Shown: positions 17,948-26,890 of the stretch, one piece after another | Layout: every line of letters begins with the position of its first letter | How positions within the stretch are numbered: the first letter of the stretch is position 1 | Translations under genes and position numbers: made by a program | Assembly: GCF_001602095.1 (NCBI RefSeq) | Contig: NZ_CP014991.1 | Location: 186,001 to 250,000, forward strand | DNA length: 64,000 bases | Source: Helicobacter himalayensis | GTDB taxonomy: Bacteria > Campylobacterota > Campylobacteria > Campylobacterales > Helicobacteraceae | Direction of reading: 5' to 3' | Notes under the pieces: generated by a model | Told to the model about the DNA's origin: nothing | Database searches by the model: none | The model's input: the letters and a program-made list of their open reading frames with translations, nothing else

Positions 17948-19261
17948 CTAAAACTCATACTGCGCGAATGCTTTAAGGTAGCTTGAGTTAATATCCTCTT
18001 GTGCAAAGCGTTGCATTTGGCGCATATATACCGCCACCGCGCCAATGCTTATGTGGGAATCTAGCGCATACCCAAAGCCCACACTTATTTGCCGCTGCGA
18101 GCCACCATGCACCCTAGCTTTTTGCCCGTTAGATTCTCTAGCGTGAAAATTAAGCGCGAGCCTCCCAAATTTTAGCGCACTAAAAGCATAAAAAGAGCGC
18201 GTTTGTCCATAAAACATATTTGTCGCGTTGCTTCCATTGTGCCATCCACCGGGCGCGATGACATTAAAGAGAAAAGGCGTGGCATCATCAGCTTCAAAAA
18301 CAAAGCGATTGCCAAGAAAGGCATTTGTGAAGTCCTTTTTCCCACTTTGCGTAAATCCTAGTCCGATGAGAAAACGCTTTTTGTAATGCAAGCTTAAGCG
18401 CGCAAAGGTAAAGAAAGTATCGCCAATATCCTTTTGCCCGTGCGTATAGACATTGCCTTGAGGCATTAAAAGTGTGGGGTTAAAGCTTTTTGAATACGCA
18501 AAATGCGTAAGAAACTGCAAGCTCCACTTTGGCGCGGAATTTTTGGAATCTAAGGCGCGCGCATTATCCGAAGATTCTGTGGATTCTCTTACCGCTGAAT
18601 CTAGCGGGATTTGTAAATGCACTTTTGCGCCCATAGTATTAAAAATGCCCTCAAAATAATAATCATAGATTCCTAAGAAATTTTCCTCGCTACCAAAATC
18701 TGCATTAAATGCAAACATTTCCTTCGAATTGTATTCTTTCTTAAACTCTTCAAACGCGGATTGTTCCTCTCTGTTGATATGCGCTTGCTCGTTTGCATAA
18801 GTTACACCTGCCCTAAACGCATTGAAGCCAAAAAGCGACTTTGTGAAATGCGCCTGCACGCCTTGTATATGCTCGCCTAGCCAATCAAGATGAGATTCAA
18901 ATCTTCCTGCTTGTAGGCTAAAAGTGGCATTTTCATTTCCCACTTGATAAAGCGCGAATGCCTTGTCATTGACATAATGCGTGCGTGAGTAGTCATTGAC
19001 ATTGCCCTTTGGGTTATCAAGTGTGGGTATCGCTCCAAAAACACCAAGCCAAAGGCTTAAGCGCTCATTTATGTGATGATGAAGCATAAGGGAGAGATTT
19101 ATCGTGCCATAGGAATCTTTATTGTCCCCAAGCGCGGAGCTTTTAGCAAATGTGCCTATATAACCACTTAGCAAGGGTAAATCGCTAGGATTTTGCATAG
19201 CTGTGAGTTGCGCGCAGGCAAAGCCTACAAATCCCACTATGCTAAAAAATTTTTTTCTCAT
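17948..19261 (-). CDS. Outer membrane beta-barrel protein (Helicobacter OMP, Hof/OprD-like)
   Basis: 437 residues: signal peptide (FFSIVGFVGFACAQLTA), then alternating amphipathic strands and a C-terminal Phe (AQYEF), the outer-membrane assembly signal. Features such as APGGWHNGSNATNMFYG and repeated GLGFT-, GVFGA-type strands suggest a porin-like barrel of the OprD/Hof type; no named member can be fixed. The frame opens at ATG 19288, but a TATAAT (-10) on this strand lies at 19300-19305, which would leave almost no leader; ATG 19261 (MRKKFFSIVG) is the better start. Confidence 0.7.
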   Translation of the reverse strand: MRKKFFSIVGFVGFACAQLTAMQNPSDLPLLSGYIGTFAKSSALGDNKDSYGTINLSLMLHHHINERLSLWLGVFGAIPTLDNPKGNVNDYSRTHYVNDKAFALYQVGNENATFSLQAGRFESHLDWLGEHIQGVQAHFTKSLFGFNAFRAGVTYANEQAHINREEQSAFEEFKKEYNSKEMFAFNADFGSEENFLGIYDYYFEGIFNTMGAKVHLQIPLDSAVRESTESSDNARALDSKNSAPKWSLQFLTHFAYSKSFNPTLLMPQGNVYTHGQKDIGDTFFTFARLSLHYKKRFLIGLGFTQSGKKDFTNAFLGNRFVFEADDATPFLFNVIAPGGWHNGSNATNMFYGQTRSFYAFSALKFGRLALNFHARESNGQKARVHGGSQRQISVGFGYALDSHISIGAVAVYMRQMQRFAQEDINSSYLKAFAQYEF

Positions 19262-19299
19262 TTTTATATTCTTTGGTTTGTATTTCATTTTTGGGAAGC

Positions 19300-19305
19300 A
19301 TTATA
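19300..19305 (-). promoter_or_regulatory. -10 element of the outer membrane protein gene
   Basis: TATAAT on the minus strand (GTTATAATG), about 40 nt before ATG 19261. Confidence 0.5.
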
Positions 19306-19333
19306 ACACGCCTTATCTTTTATAAAGTTTTGC

Positions 19334-19339
19334 TACAAT
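19334..19339 (+). promoter_or_regulatory. -10 element of dapD
   Basis: TGCTACAAT, an extended -10, 28 nt before the dapD ATG; divergent from the promoter of the outer membrane protein gene. Confidence 0.5.
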
Positions 19340-19366
19340 TGTCCTTTAATCAAAAAAGGAGATCTT

Positions 19367-20569
19367 ATGCGAGATTTTAAAGTGTTTGTTGATAATTTTC
19401 AAAAATCCCCAAATTATAAAGAACCGCTAGGCTTTGGTATCGCGCGCGTGGAGATTGGCAAGAAATCAAAGGCTGTGCTGTGTGCGACTTATCCAACAAT
19501 GAATTGGGTGGGTGAGAATTTGGGAACTTATGCCGTGCTAAGTGAGTGTGCCAAAAGTGCGGAGTGTATTTCTCAAAGTGAAAATGAAGCAGTGTATGGA
19601 ATCAATCGAGAGTTTGTTAATAAGGCGTTGGAATTGTATGCGCCTTTCTTGAGTGAGGCATTGAGCGATACGCAAACACATAAAAATATACAAGTGATTT
19701 TGGAGCTTAAAAAGCAAGACAATAAAGGCAAGCTCAAAACCAAAGGCGGGCGCACGCGCTATCGCTTTTGCGTGATTTATAAGGATACAAAATGCGAAAG
19801 TGTGGAATCTGCATACCTCAAGCTTTTGGCTCTGTCTTTAGGCAAAGCACCTTTAAGAAGTTTGCAGCTTGATGGTATCTTTGGCTTATTGCAAAATGTC
19901 GCGTGGAGTGGAAATAAACCCTACGAACTAGAATGGCTACGCGAAAATGAAGTGCGCTTGAAAATGGAGGGCACATTCCCTAGCATTGATTTTGTGGATA
20001 AATTCCCACGTTATCTCATGCAGGTAATCCCGCAGTTTGACAATATCCGCTTGCTAGATACTGCCAAAACGCGCTTTGGTGCGTATCTAGGCAGTGGTGG
20101 CTATACGCAAATGCCCGGTGCTAGCTATGTGAATTTTAACGCAGGAGCGATGGGCGCATGTATGAATGAAGGGCGCATAAGCTCAAGTGTGATTGTAGGC
20201 GAAGGAAGCGATATAGGCGGAGGTGCTAGCATTTTAGGTGTGCTAAGTGGTGGGAATGCTGATCCTATCAGTATTGGCAAGAACTGCCTGCTAGGTGTGA
20301 ATAGCTCAACAGGCATAAGCCTAGGCGATGGGTGTATCGTAGATGGTGGCATCGCGGTGCTTGCTGGCACGGTGTTTGAAATCTCAAAAGCAGAAGCAGA
20401 AAAGCTAGCAGAGATAAATCCGGGTTTTGTCATCAATCCTGGTGGTTTGTATAAAGGCAGGGAACTTTCAGGCAAAAATGGCGTGCATTTTAGGCAAGAT
20501 TCTAAAAGTGGCAATATGATAGCTTTCCGCTCAAATCGCAAAATTGAGCTAAACGCTGCGCTACATTAA
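19367..20569 (+). CDS. dapD: Tetrahydrodipicolinate N-succinyltransferase DapD (long form)
   Basis: 400 residues, the long type found in Campylobacterota. A C-terminal left-handed beta helix is visible as hexapeptide-like turns (IVGEGSDIGGGASILG, ISIGKNCLLGVNS, GISLGDGCIVDGG). It transfers succinyl from succinyl-CoA to tetrahydrodipicolinate in the lysine/meso-DAP pathway that supplies peptidoglycan. AAGGAGATCTT precedes ATG. Downstream at 17 nt begins an amino acid ABC transporter, probably on the same transcript. Confidence 0.94.
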   Translation: MRDFKVFVDNFQKSPNYKEPLGFGIARVEIGKKSKAVLCATYPTMNWVGENLGTYAVLSECAKSAECISQSENEAVYGINREFVNKALELYAPFLSEALSDTQTHKNIQVILELKKQDNKGKLKTKGGRTRYRFCVIYKDTKCESVESAYLKLLALSLGKAPLRSLQLDGIFGLLQNVAWSGNKPYELEWLRENEVRLKMEGTFPSIDFVDKFPRYLMQVIPQFDNIRLLDTAKTRFGAYLGSGGYTQMPGASYVNFNAGAMGACMNEGRISSSVIVGEGSDIGGGASILGVLSGGNADPISIGKNCLLGVNSSTGISLGDGCIVDGGIAVLAGTVFEISKAEAEKLAEINPGFVINPGGLYKGRELSGKNGVHFRQDSKSGNMIAFRSNRKIELNAALH

Positions 20570-20585
20570 ACATTGAATCTTATTG

Positions 20586-21236
20586 ATGTTTGATTTGGAG
20601 TTTGTTTTTACTCACGCGTATTTGTTTAAAGACGCGCTTATTTTGACTTTGCAGATTTCGGCAGTTGGGATTATACTTTCTTTCATCATCGGCTTTGTTT
20701 GTGCGCTTTTACTTTCTTTTAGGAAAATATTTTTCTTAAGCGCCTGTGCGAGTGTTTATACAGAAATCGCGCGCAACACACCTTTAGTCTTGCAGATATT
20801 TTTCCTTTACTTTGGGTTAAATCGCATAGGGTTAGAGTTAAGCGCATTTTGGTGTGCGAGTTTAGGACTTATGTTTTTAGGCGGTGGCTATATGTGTGAA
20901 TCTTTTCGCGCAGGATTGCAAAGTGTGGGAAAATCACAAATAGAATCCGCCCTAAGTTTGGGATTTAAAAAATCCCAAATTATGCGTTTTGTACTTGTGC
21001 CTCAAGCTTTAGGTGTGAGTATGCCAAGCATTGCTGCAAATGTGATTTTTCTCATCAAAGAAACTTCAGTGGTGAGCGTCATTGCGCTAGCTGATGTGCT
21101 GTATGTGGGCAAGGATATTATTAGCATTTATAGTAAAACTTACGAGGCACTTTTTATGCTTCTTTGCGCGTATTTGGTCGTGCTGTTTCCACTTTCGATA
21201 TTTTTTAGCTTTTGTGAAAAGCGCTTTAGGATTTAG
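20586..21236 (+). CDS. Polar amino acid ABC transporter permease 1
   Basis: 216 residues, about five membrane helices, with the His/Glu/Gln-permease EAA motif (SALSLGFKKSQIMRFVLVPQAL, about 120-141 region) and EIARNTPLVLQIFFLYF near the N-terminus. It pairs with the next permease as a heterodimer in the cytoplasmic membrane. ATG 20586 is preferred over an in-frame TTG three bases earlier. No substrate-binding protein gene lies in this cluster, so the binding protein must be elsewhere. Confidence 0.88.
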   Translation: MFDLEFVFTHAYLFKDALILTLQISAVGIILSFIIGFVCALLLSFRKIFFLSACASVYTEIARNTPLVLQIFFLYFGLNRIGLELSAFWCASLGLMFLGGGYMCESFRAGLQSVGKSQIESALSLGFKKSQIMRFVLVPQALGVSMPSIAANVIFLIKETSVVSVIALADVLYVGKDIISIYSKTYEALFMLLCAYLVVLFPLSIFFSFCEKRFRI

Positions 21237-21923
21237 ATGATGGATACAGATTCTCTGCTTGCTACCTTACAAGCTCTTTTTGGTGGTGTGAATGCGTGGC
21301 GCTTGTGTGAGGGGCTTTTTATGAGCTTTTTTATTTCTTTTGTGAGTATCTTTTTTTCTATTATTTTTGGGAGTATTTGCGGGCTGTGTATGCTTTCGCG
21401 TTTTTTTGTATTGAGAGTGCTTGCAAAGCTATATTTAGAGTTTGTGCGTATTGTGCCAATCTTAGCACTTTTGTATGTGTTTTATTTTGGTTTGCCACAA
21501 TTGCTTGATATGAATTTGAGTAATATTTTTGTCGGTATTGTGGTTTTTAGTATTTGGGGGAGTGCGGAGATTGGGGATTTGGTGCGTGGGGCGTTTAGCT
21601 CGATTGATAAGCATCAAAGAGAATCTGCGCTTAGTCTTGGACTAAGTCCGCTAAAAGTGCAATTTTTTATCATCTTACCACAAGCTACAAAGCGCCTTTT
21701 GCCAACGAGTATCAATCTTTTCACACGGATTATTAAAACAACTTCGCTTTTGCTTTTTATCGGCGTGGCAGATGTGCTGCTTGTGGCAAGGCAGATTATT
21801 GAGGCAAATCAAAGGTTTGATCTTGCGCCTTTTATTATGTATGGGTTGTTGCTGGTGCTGTATTTTGTGCTGTGCTACCCGCTTAGCTTTTTATCAAAAA
21901 AATTAGAATCTAAATGGAGCTGA
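21237..21923 (+). CDS. Polar amino acid ABC transporter permease 2
   Basis: 228 residues, same HisM/GlnP family as the preceding gene: LEFVRIVPILALLYVFYFGLP near the start and the EAA loop ALSLGLSPLKVQFFIILPQA. The start (ATGATG) directly follows the stop of the first permease, so expression is coupled. H. pylori has a similar two-permease, one-ATPase set (HP1169-HP1171), there together with a binding-protein gene. Confidence 0.88.
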   Translation: MMDTDSLLATLQALFGGVNAWRLCEGLFMSFFISFVSIFFSIIFGSICGLCMLSRFFVLRVLAKLYLEFVRIVPILALLYVFYFGLPQLLDMNLSNIFVGIVVFSIWGSAEIGDLVRGAFSSIDKHQRESALSLGLSPLKVQFFIILPQATKRLLPTSINLFTRIIKTTSLLLFIGVADVLLVARQIIEANQRFDLAPFIMYGLLLVLYFVLCYPLSFLSKKLESKWS

Positions 21924-21924
21924 T

Positions 21925-22692
21925 ATGCTAAGAATCTGCAACCTAATCAAAGAATACAATGCCCATCGCGTGCTAGATTCCATAAGTTTTGAAGTGCAAA
22001 AGGGCGAAGTGGTGGTGTTGCTAGGACCTAGTGGCTGTGGAAAAAGCACGCTTTTGCGCTGTATCAATGGCTTAGAATCCACACAAGGTGGGGAAATCTA
22101 CCTAGAAAATACACTTATAAACACACCAAAAAGCAATTGGGGAAAAATCCGACAAGAAATTGGTATGGTGTTTCAAAATTATGAGCTTTTTTCGCATTTA
22201 AGTGTGGAGGAAAATATCTTGCTCGCCCCGCTAAAGGTGCAAAAACGCGCTAAAGATGAGGTGAGGGAGCAAGCACATACGCTTTTAAAGCGCGTAGGAT
22301 TAGAATCTAAGCTTAAAGCTATGCCAAAATCCCTAAGCGGTGGGCAAAAACAACGCGTGGCGATTGTGCGCGCGCTTTGTATGAATCCAAAAATTATGCT
22401 TTTTGATGAAATCACTGCTTCGCTTGATCCTGAAATGGTACGCGAGGTGCTTGATGTAGTGCTAGAGCTTGCAGATGAAGGTATGACGATGCTACTTGTG
22501 ACGCACGAAATGGGCTTTGCAAAGGCGGTGAGCGATAAAGTGGTGTTTTTGGATTCTGGCAAAATTATCGAACTTGCAAGGAGTGTGGAGTTTTTTAATA
22601 ATCCCCAAACTAAGCGCGCGCAAAATTTCTTACAGACTTTTGATTTTAAACGCAAATCTATTTCATCAAGCGTATCACCCGCGCGGGAATAA
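21925..22692 (+). CDS. glnQ: Polar amino acid ABC transporter ATP-binding protein (GlnQ-like)
   Basis: 255 residues: Walker A GPSGCGKST (about 34-42), FQNYELF Q-loop, LSGGQKQRVAIVRAL signature, Walker B IMLFDEITASLDPE and H-loop THE. The usual DEPTSALDPE of this family is DEITASLDPE here. The normal domain ends near LQTFDFKRK; the remaining codons (SISSSVSPARE) and the stop codon come from an inverted copy of dispersed repeat A. Last gene of the transporter operon. Confidence 0.9.
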   Translation: MLRICNLIKEYNAHRVLDSISFEVQKGEVVVLLGPSGCGKSTLLRCINGLESTQGGEIYLENTLINTPKSNWGKIRQEIGMVFQNYELFSHLSVEENILLAPLKVQKRAKDEVREQAHTLLKRVGLESKLKAMPKSLSGGQKQRVAIVRALCMNPKIMLFDEITASLDPEMVREVLDVVLELADEGMTMLLVTHEMGFAKAVSDKVVFLDSGKIIELARSVEFFNNPQTKRAQNFLQTFDFKRKSISSSVSPARE

Positions 22693-22800
22693 ATCCCCGT
22701 TTTGTTTCCGGCTCCACACGCATACACGATCTTTTTTTTTTTTTGATTAATAAAGCTCCAAGATTCTGTAACGCTGTTTGGTTTTTTTGACGGGGATAGA
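22650..22800 (-). repeat. Dispersed repeat family A, inverted copy overlapping the end of glnQ
   Basis: On the minus strand: a T13 run (22732-22744) read as poly-A, then GATCGTGTATGCG, hairpin GGGGATTTATTCCCGCGCGG, GTGATACGCTTGATGAAATAGATTT. It supplies the last codons of glnQ. With the forward copy at 22853-22935 it forms an inverted pair that fills the 240-base gap between glnQ and the next gene. Confidence 0.75.
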
Positions 22801-22852
22801 AACTTAAGATTTTTAATTTCTTAGTAAAGTTTCCAAGACTTTTATTAATTAA

Positions 22853-22935
22853 AAAAATGCCGAGTATGTGTGCGTAACGAAGTAGAGTGGAGCGGGATTA
22901 CTCCCGCGAGGTGATATAAAACAGGATAGATTTAA
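22853..22935 (+). repeat. Dispersed repeat family A, forward copy
   Basis: AAAAAAATGCCGAGTATGTG..., hairpin AGCGGGATTACTCCCGCG, GGTGATATAAAACAGGATAGATTTAATCT. Its last bases overlap the 3' end of the Bax-inhibitor-like gene on the other strand. Confidence 0.8.
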
Positions 22936-23621
22936 TCTCTGCTACCAAAGATTCCAAAAAGTTGCAAAAGGCTTACAAAGATATTGTAAAAATCCAAATA
23001 AAGCGCGATAGCCGCATCTACCGGACTGCTATAAAGCCCACGAATAATATTTTGCGTATCATAGGCTACATACACACTAAAAAGTATTGCCACTGCACCA
23101 GCGATGAGTGTTTGAAACATTGGATTACCCAAAAAGATATTCACAATCGAACATACAAGTACCACGATAAGCGAAATAAAGAGCATTTTACCCATATTTG
23201 CGAGATCTTTTTTAGTTTTTACACCAAAGATACTCATCACACCAAAAATAATTGTCGTCATACCAAAAGCTGAAACCACCGCACCAGCACCATTTTTCGC
23301 AATTACGATTCCCAAAAGTGGCGTAATCGCAAGCCCTGTAAGGAATGTAAAGATAAAAAGCATCGCGATATTAAGCCCGGGCTTACTACGTGAAAACATA
23401 AGCCCAAAAAGTGCTGCAAACTCTGCAATAAAAATAAGCATACGATATTGCATTACTGCTTCAAAATACATAAATCCTACAAGCGCACCAATTGTAGCAA
23501 TCAGCAAACTTGCACCAAAAAATTTATAAGTAGTTTTTACAAAATTTACCAACGCGCTTTCTTGTGCTTGAGCCATAGAAGCGACATTTGCATTTGTGTA
23601 ATCTCTATCATAAAGTGCCAT
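22932..23621 (-). CDS. Bax inhibitor-1/YccA family integral membrane protein
   Basis: 229 residues with seven predicted membrane helices. The BI-1 pattern is seen in the N-terminal VNFVKTTYKFFGASLLIATIG region and the C-terminal VYVAYDTQNIIRG and ALYLDFYNIFVSLLQLFG. Bacterial members are pH-sensitive cation (Ca2+) leak channels or modulators of membrane proteolysis; the role here is not known. ATG 23621 has GGAG 6 nt upstream and is preferred to an earlier in-frame ATG. Confidence 0.88.
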   Translation of the reverse strand: MALYDRDYTNANVASMAQAQESALVNFVKTTYKFFGASLLIATIGALVGFMYFEAVMQYRMLIFIAEFAALFGLMFSRSKPGLNIAMLFIFTFLTGLAITPLLGIVIAKNGAGAVVSAFGMTTIIFGVMSIFGVKTKKDLANMGKMLFISLIVVLVCSIVNIFLGNPMFQTLIAGAVAILFSVYVAYDTQNIIRGLYSSPVDAAIALYLDFYNIFVSLLQLFGIFGSRD

Positions 23622-23687
23622 ATTTTCTCCTTTTTCCAAAAAATAAGCGCGTATTATCGCAAGTTTTGGTAAATAGCTTTGAATATG

Positions 23688-24239
23688 CTATTTGAGCGCA
23701 TTTAAGATAAAAATAAGGTTTCGCAACAAAAGCTCTTTTATATCTTGTCGCGAGAGCTTATTATCATTTTGCAAGCCAAAGTAGCGATCCGCAGAGATTC
23801 TAAGCTCACCATTTGAAGTTTGCGTGATTTGTTTTTGCTTTGAATGCAAGTCAAGCACGATAAGCGATTTTAGGCTAATTTCATCTTGACTTTTTAGCAC
23901 ATTAATATCTTGACTTTCCTCATCAGCTTTCAGTTCATAGCTTACAGCAAGGCTGAAAGTTTCCGCACTAGCATTTTGGGTAAAGCTAAAGCAATTTGAT
24001 TGTTTAAAGACAGAATTTAAGAGTTCTACAAAACTTTCTTTGCTAAATAAACGCTCACTTTCTTTTTTTGCGCTTACTTGAGTCGTGCTAATACGTCCTT
24101 CTGGGAGTAACACTTCATATTTTGGCGTATCACAAGTTGGGATTACAGGACCCTTAGCCTCTAGCTCAACATCTTGACATCCACTAAAAAACAACAACAC
24201 CCCAAAAGTCGCACCTAGCGTAAATGTAACCAATCTCAT
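23688..24239 (-). CDS. Predicted lipoprotein of unknown function
   Basis: 183 residues with a lipoprotein signal peptide: hydrophobic FTLGATFGVLLFFSGC, lipobox FSGC with Cys at residue 21. The mature part is probably mixed alpha/beta, with a middle segment ETFSLAVSYELKADEE and a C-terminal LSRQDIKELLLRNLIFILNALK helix. I do not recognise the family. It lies just downstream of bcp on the same strand with its own SD (GGAG), as may hold for a hypothetical gene next to bcp in H. pylori (HP0136/HP0137). Confidence 0.7.
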   Translation of the reverse strand: MRLVTFTLGATFGVLLFFSGCQDVELEAKGPVIPTCDTPKYEVLLPEGRISTTQVSAKKESERLFSKESFVELLNSVFKQSNCFSFTQNASAETFSLAVSYELKADEESQDINVLKSQDEISLKSLIVLDLHSKQKQITQTSNGELRISADRYFGLQNDNKLSRQDIKELLLRNLIFILNALK

Positions 24240-24326
24240 TTCTCACTCCTTACTTAAAAAATAGTTTCTATTGTATCTCTAAAAAGCTTAAGATTCTAAA
24301 GGAATGTTCCAAATAAAAAAAAGCAA

Positions 24327-24797
24327 TCAAAAGCCCTCTTTTATCTCATCTAGCACTTTTTGTGCGTGTCCTTTGGCTTTGACATTGTAATATGCTTTAG
24401 CGATTTTGCCCTCTGTATCGATAATAAAGCTTGAGCGTATGATTCCCATTACTTTTTTTCCATACATAAGTTTTTCACCATACGCACCATAGCTTGTAGC
24501 GATTTGTTTGTCAGGATCGCTTAAAAGTGTGATTTTAAGGTTTTGTTTTGCGATGAAGTTTTGATGACTTTTTTGACTATCAGGACTTACACCAAGTATC
24601 ACATAGTTGAGATTCTCAAACTCCTCTAAAAGCGCGCTAAAGTCCTGCGCTTCAGTCGTACAACCGGGCGTATTATCCTTTGGATAAAAATACAGCACAA
24701 CATTTTTTCCTGCAAAATCACTCAAATTCACTTCAAGCCCAAAGCTATCTTGCGCGCAAAAAGCAGGCGCAAGGTTTCCAGATTCCAGCTTTGCCAT
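24327..24797 (-). CDS. bcp: Bcp-type thiol peroxidase (peroxiredoxin Q)
   Basis: 156 residues: thioredoxin fold with peroxidatic Cys in KDNTPGCTTEAQDF (Cys about 46). The usual resolving Cys five residues later is not present, so it is the one-Cys-like variant. It reduces hydrogen peroxide and organic hydroperoxides in the cytosol with thioredoxin. AAGGAGG lies before ATG. Confidence 0.93.
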   Translation of the reverse strand: MAKLESGNLAPAFCAQDSFGLEVNLSDFAGKNVVLYFYPKDNTPGCTTEAQDFSALLEEFENLNYVILGVSPDSQKSHQNFIAKQNLKITLLSDPDKQIATSYGAYGEKLMYGKKVMGIIRSSFIIDTEGKIAKAYYNVKAKGHAQKVLDEIKEGF

Positions 24798-24840
24798 AAA
24801 TCCTCCTTTTTAAAATTTATTTATACAGAATCTGCACTTT

Positions 24841-26169
24841 TTACAAAATATAGCGCGCTAAATCGACATTTTCTACAAGCTCGCCGAGCTTTTCTCGCAC
24901 CATTTGTGCAGTGACTACCACTTCCTTGCCTATGTAGTCTTCACACTCAAAGCTAATATCCTCCAACACGCGCTCTATTGTCGTGTGCAACCTACGCGCG
25001 CCAATATCTTCTGTCTTTTCATTTGCGTGAAATGACAGCCTCGCAAGCTCTCTAATTGCCTCATCTTCGAACTCTAGCGTAATATATTCAGTTTGCAAAA
25101 GCAATTGGTATTGACGGATAATGGAGCTTTTTACCTGCGTGAGAATCTTATAAAGGCTCTCTTGTGTGAGATTTTCTAGCTCCACGCGCAAGGGAAAGCG
25201 CCCTTGCAATTCTGGTATCAAATCGCTTGGCTTGCTAAAGTGAAACGCGCCTGCTGCGATAAAAAGAATATAATCCGTGCGGATTTGCCCATATTTTGTG
25301 CTTACCACGCTTCCCTCCACGATAGGAAGCAAATCGCGTTGCACGCCCTCTTTACTTGGATCTTGACGCGAGCTATCTTTGCTACTTACGGCGATTTTAT
25401 CAATCTCATCGATGAAAATCACACCTTTTTGCTCGGCACGCTTTAAGCCCTCTTGCTTGATTGCTTCATAATCCAAACATTCCCTGAGCGCCTCTTGTGT
25501 AAGCGCTTCCTTTGCTTCTTTGACACTCATTTCACGCTTTTGTTTTTCTTGCTGGGGAGAAAGCACTTTGATGATAGATTCTTGCACTTTAAGCACATCT
25601 GGTGGCAAGCCCTCATCAAAAGTAGGCAGATTCTTGCTCACTTCGATATTTATCATTAGAGAATCCATCTCGCCATTTCGCACGCGCTCTTTCATTTTTT
25701 CAAAGCTTTGTGCGTATTCTTGCTTTTTTTGCTCATTCACGCTACTTGGAAGCGGGGGAAGAATTTTTTGCGTGATTTTATCAAGAATATATTCTTTGAT
25801 ATTTTGCTCCTCTTTTTGTTTGTATTCTTTTTCAACAAGATTCACACTTGCAAGCACCAAATCACGCACCATAGATTCCACATCGCGCCCCACAAAGCCA
25901 ACTTCTGTGTATTTGCTCGCTTCAACCTTGACAAAAGGCAGTCCCATAATTTTTGCCATTCTGCGTGCAATTTCAGTTTTCCCAACGCCTGTGGCACCTA
26001 TCATAAGGATATTTTTTGGCGTGATTTCCTCTTGCACTGCTTTTTCTAGGTTCATTCTGCGGTAGCGATTACGCAAGGCAATAGCCACCGCCTTTTTGGC
26101 ATCAGCCTGCCCGATAATATAGTCATCTAAATACGCCACAATTTGGCGCGGGGTCATATTTTCTTTCAT
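24841..26169 (-). CDS. hslU: HslU ATPase subunit of the HslVU protease
   Basis: 442 residues: AAA+ unfoldase with N-terminal MTPRQIVAYLDDYIIGQ, Walker A GATGVGKTE (about 58-66), the intermediate domain (about 110-235), Walker B GVIFIDEIDK, and the C-terminal SFHANEKTEDIGARRLHT sensor-2 region ending in YIL, the tail that docks into HslV. Its start overlaps the stop of hslV by one base, so the two are co-translated. H. pylori HP0515-HP0516 matches. Confidence 0.96.
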   Translation of the reverse strand: MKENMTPRQIVAYLDDYIIGQADAKKAVAIALRNRYRRMNLEKAVQEEITPKNILMIGATGVGKTEIARRMAKIMGLPFVKVEASKYTEVGFVGRDVESMVRDLVLASVNLVEKEYKQKEEQNIKEYILDKITQKILPPLPSSVNEQKKQEYAQSFEKMKERVRNGEMDSLMINIEVSKNLPTFDEGLPPDVLKVQESIIKVLSPQQEKQKREMSVKEAKEALTQEALRECLDYEAIKQEGLKRAEQKGVIFIDEIDKIAVSSKDSSRQDPSKEGVQRDLLPIVEGSVVSTKYGQIRTDYILFIAAGAFHFSKPSDLIPELQGRFPLRVELENLTQESLYKILTQVKSSIIRQYQLLLQTEYITLEFEDEAIRELARLSFHANEKTEDIGARRLHTTIERVLEDISFECEDYIGKEVVVTAQMVREKLGELVENVDLARYIL

Positions 26170-26753
26170 TATTCAAGCTCCAAAATTTTGATATTTGTGT
26201 TTGTGTAAATGCAAAGCTCACCAGCAATTTGCAAGGATTGCCTCACAAGCTCTTTTGGTGGGATTTGCAAATTTTTAGAATCTGTATTTGTTTGTATCAC
26301 GCCACTTTGCATTCTATCAAGCGCACGAGCAGCGCAAAGCGCATAGTTCCCACCACTTCCAATAGCTGCGATTTTCCTATCTTCTGGCTCGAGCACATCG
26401 CCACTTCCGCTCAAAATAAAAAGATGTTCTTTATCAAGCACAATCATCATCGCTTCCAATTTGCGCAAATACTTATCATTCCTCCACTGCTTTGCAAACT
26501 CCAGCACAGAACGCATTAGCTCGCCTTTTTTGCCTTCCAAAATGCGCTCAAAATTATCAAACAAGCTAAACGCATCAGTCGTGCTTCCAGCAAAACCGCT
26601 TAGGATTTTATCGTGATAGAGTGTGCGCACCTTTGTCGCATTGCCTTTCATCACGCAGTTTCCAAAGCTCACCTGCCCATCGCCCCCAATCACTGCACAT
26701 TTTTTTCCTTCAAACTCGCCTCTATAAGCCAAAATTGTTGTCGCTTTAAACAT
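26169..26753 (-). CDS. hslV: HslV protease subunit
   Basis: 194 residues of the N-terminal-nucleophile (Ntn) hydrolase fold. The catalytic Thr is at residue 5 or 6 ([12 protein letters not shown]), as in H. pylori HslV, so the short MFKA leader must be removed. [18 protein letters not shown] and [18 protein letters not shown] are the family blocks; [14 protein letters not shown] is near the C-terminus. Forms a double ring that degrades proteins fed in by HslU. First gene of the pair. Confidence 0.95.
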   Translation of the reverse strand: MFKATTILAYRGEFEGKKCAVIGGDGQVSFGNCVMKGNATKVRTLYHDKILSGFAGSTTDAFSLFDNFERILEGKKGELMRSVLEFAKQWRNDKYLRKLEAMMIVLDKEHLFILSGSGDVLEPEDRKIAAIGSGGNYALCAARALDRMQSGVIQTNTDSKNLQIPPKELVRQSLQIAGELCIYTNTNIKILELE

Positions 26754-26890
26754 AATTTTCTCCTAAAATCTTAAATCCCAAATTTTAGATTCTATCAGAA
26801 TCCTATTCAATACGCTGTTAATAAGTTTTTATTTTCTTGTAGTGGAATTATTTTTGTTTGAAAAAAGCTATCTTAACACAAAGGCATTTT

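Noticed and set aside
22179-22727. 182-codon open frame antisense to glnQ
   Set aside because: Shadow of glnQ; composition Ser/Thr-rich and no start signal.
25520-26065. 181-codon open frame antisense to hslU
   Set aside because: It mirrors the codon structure of hslU, has Ser/Phe-rich nonsense composition, no ribosome site and no recognisable domain.
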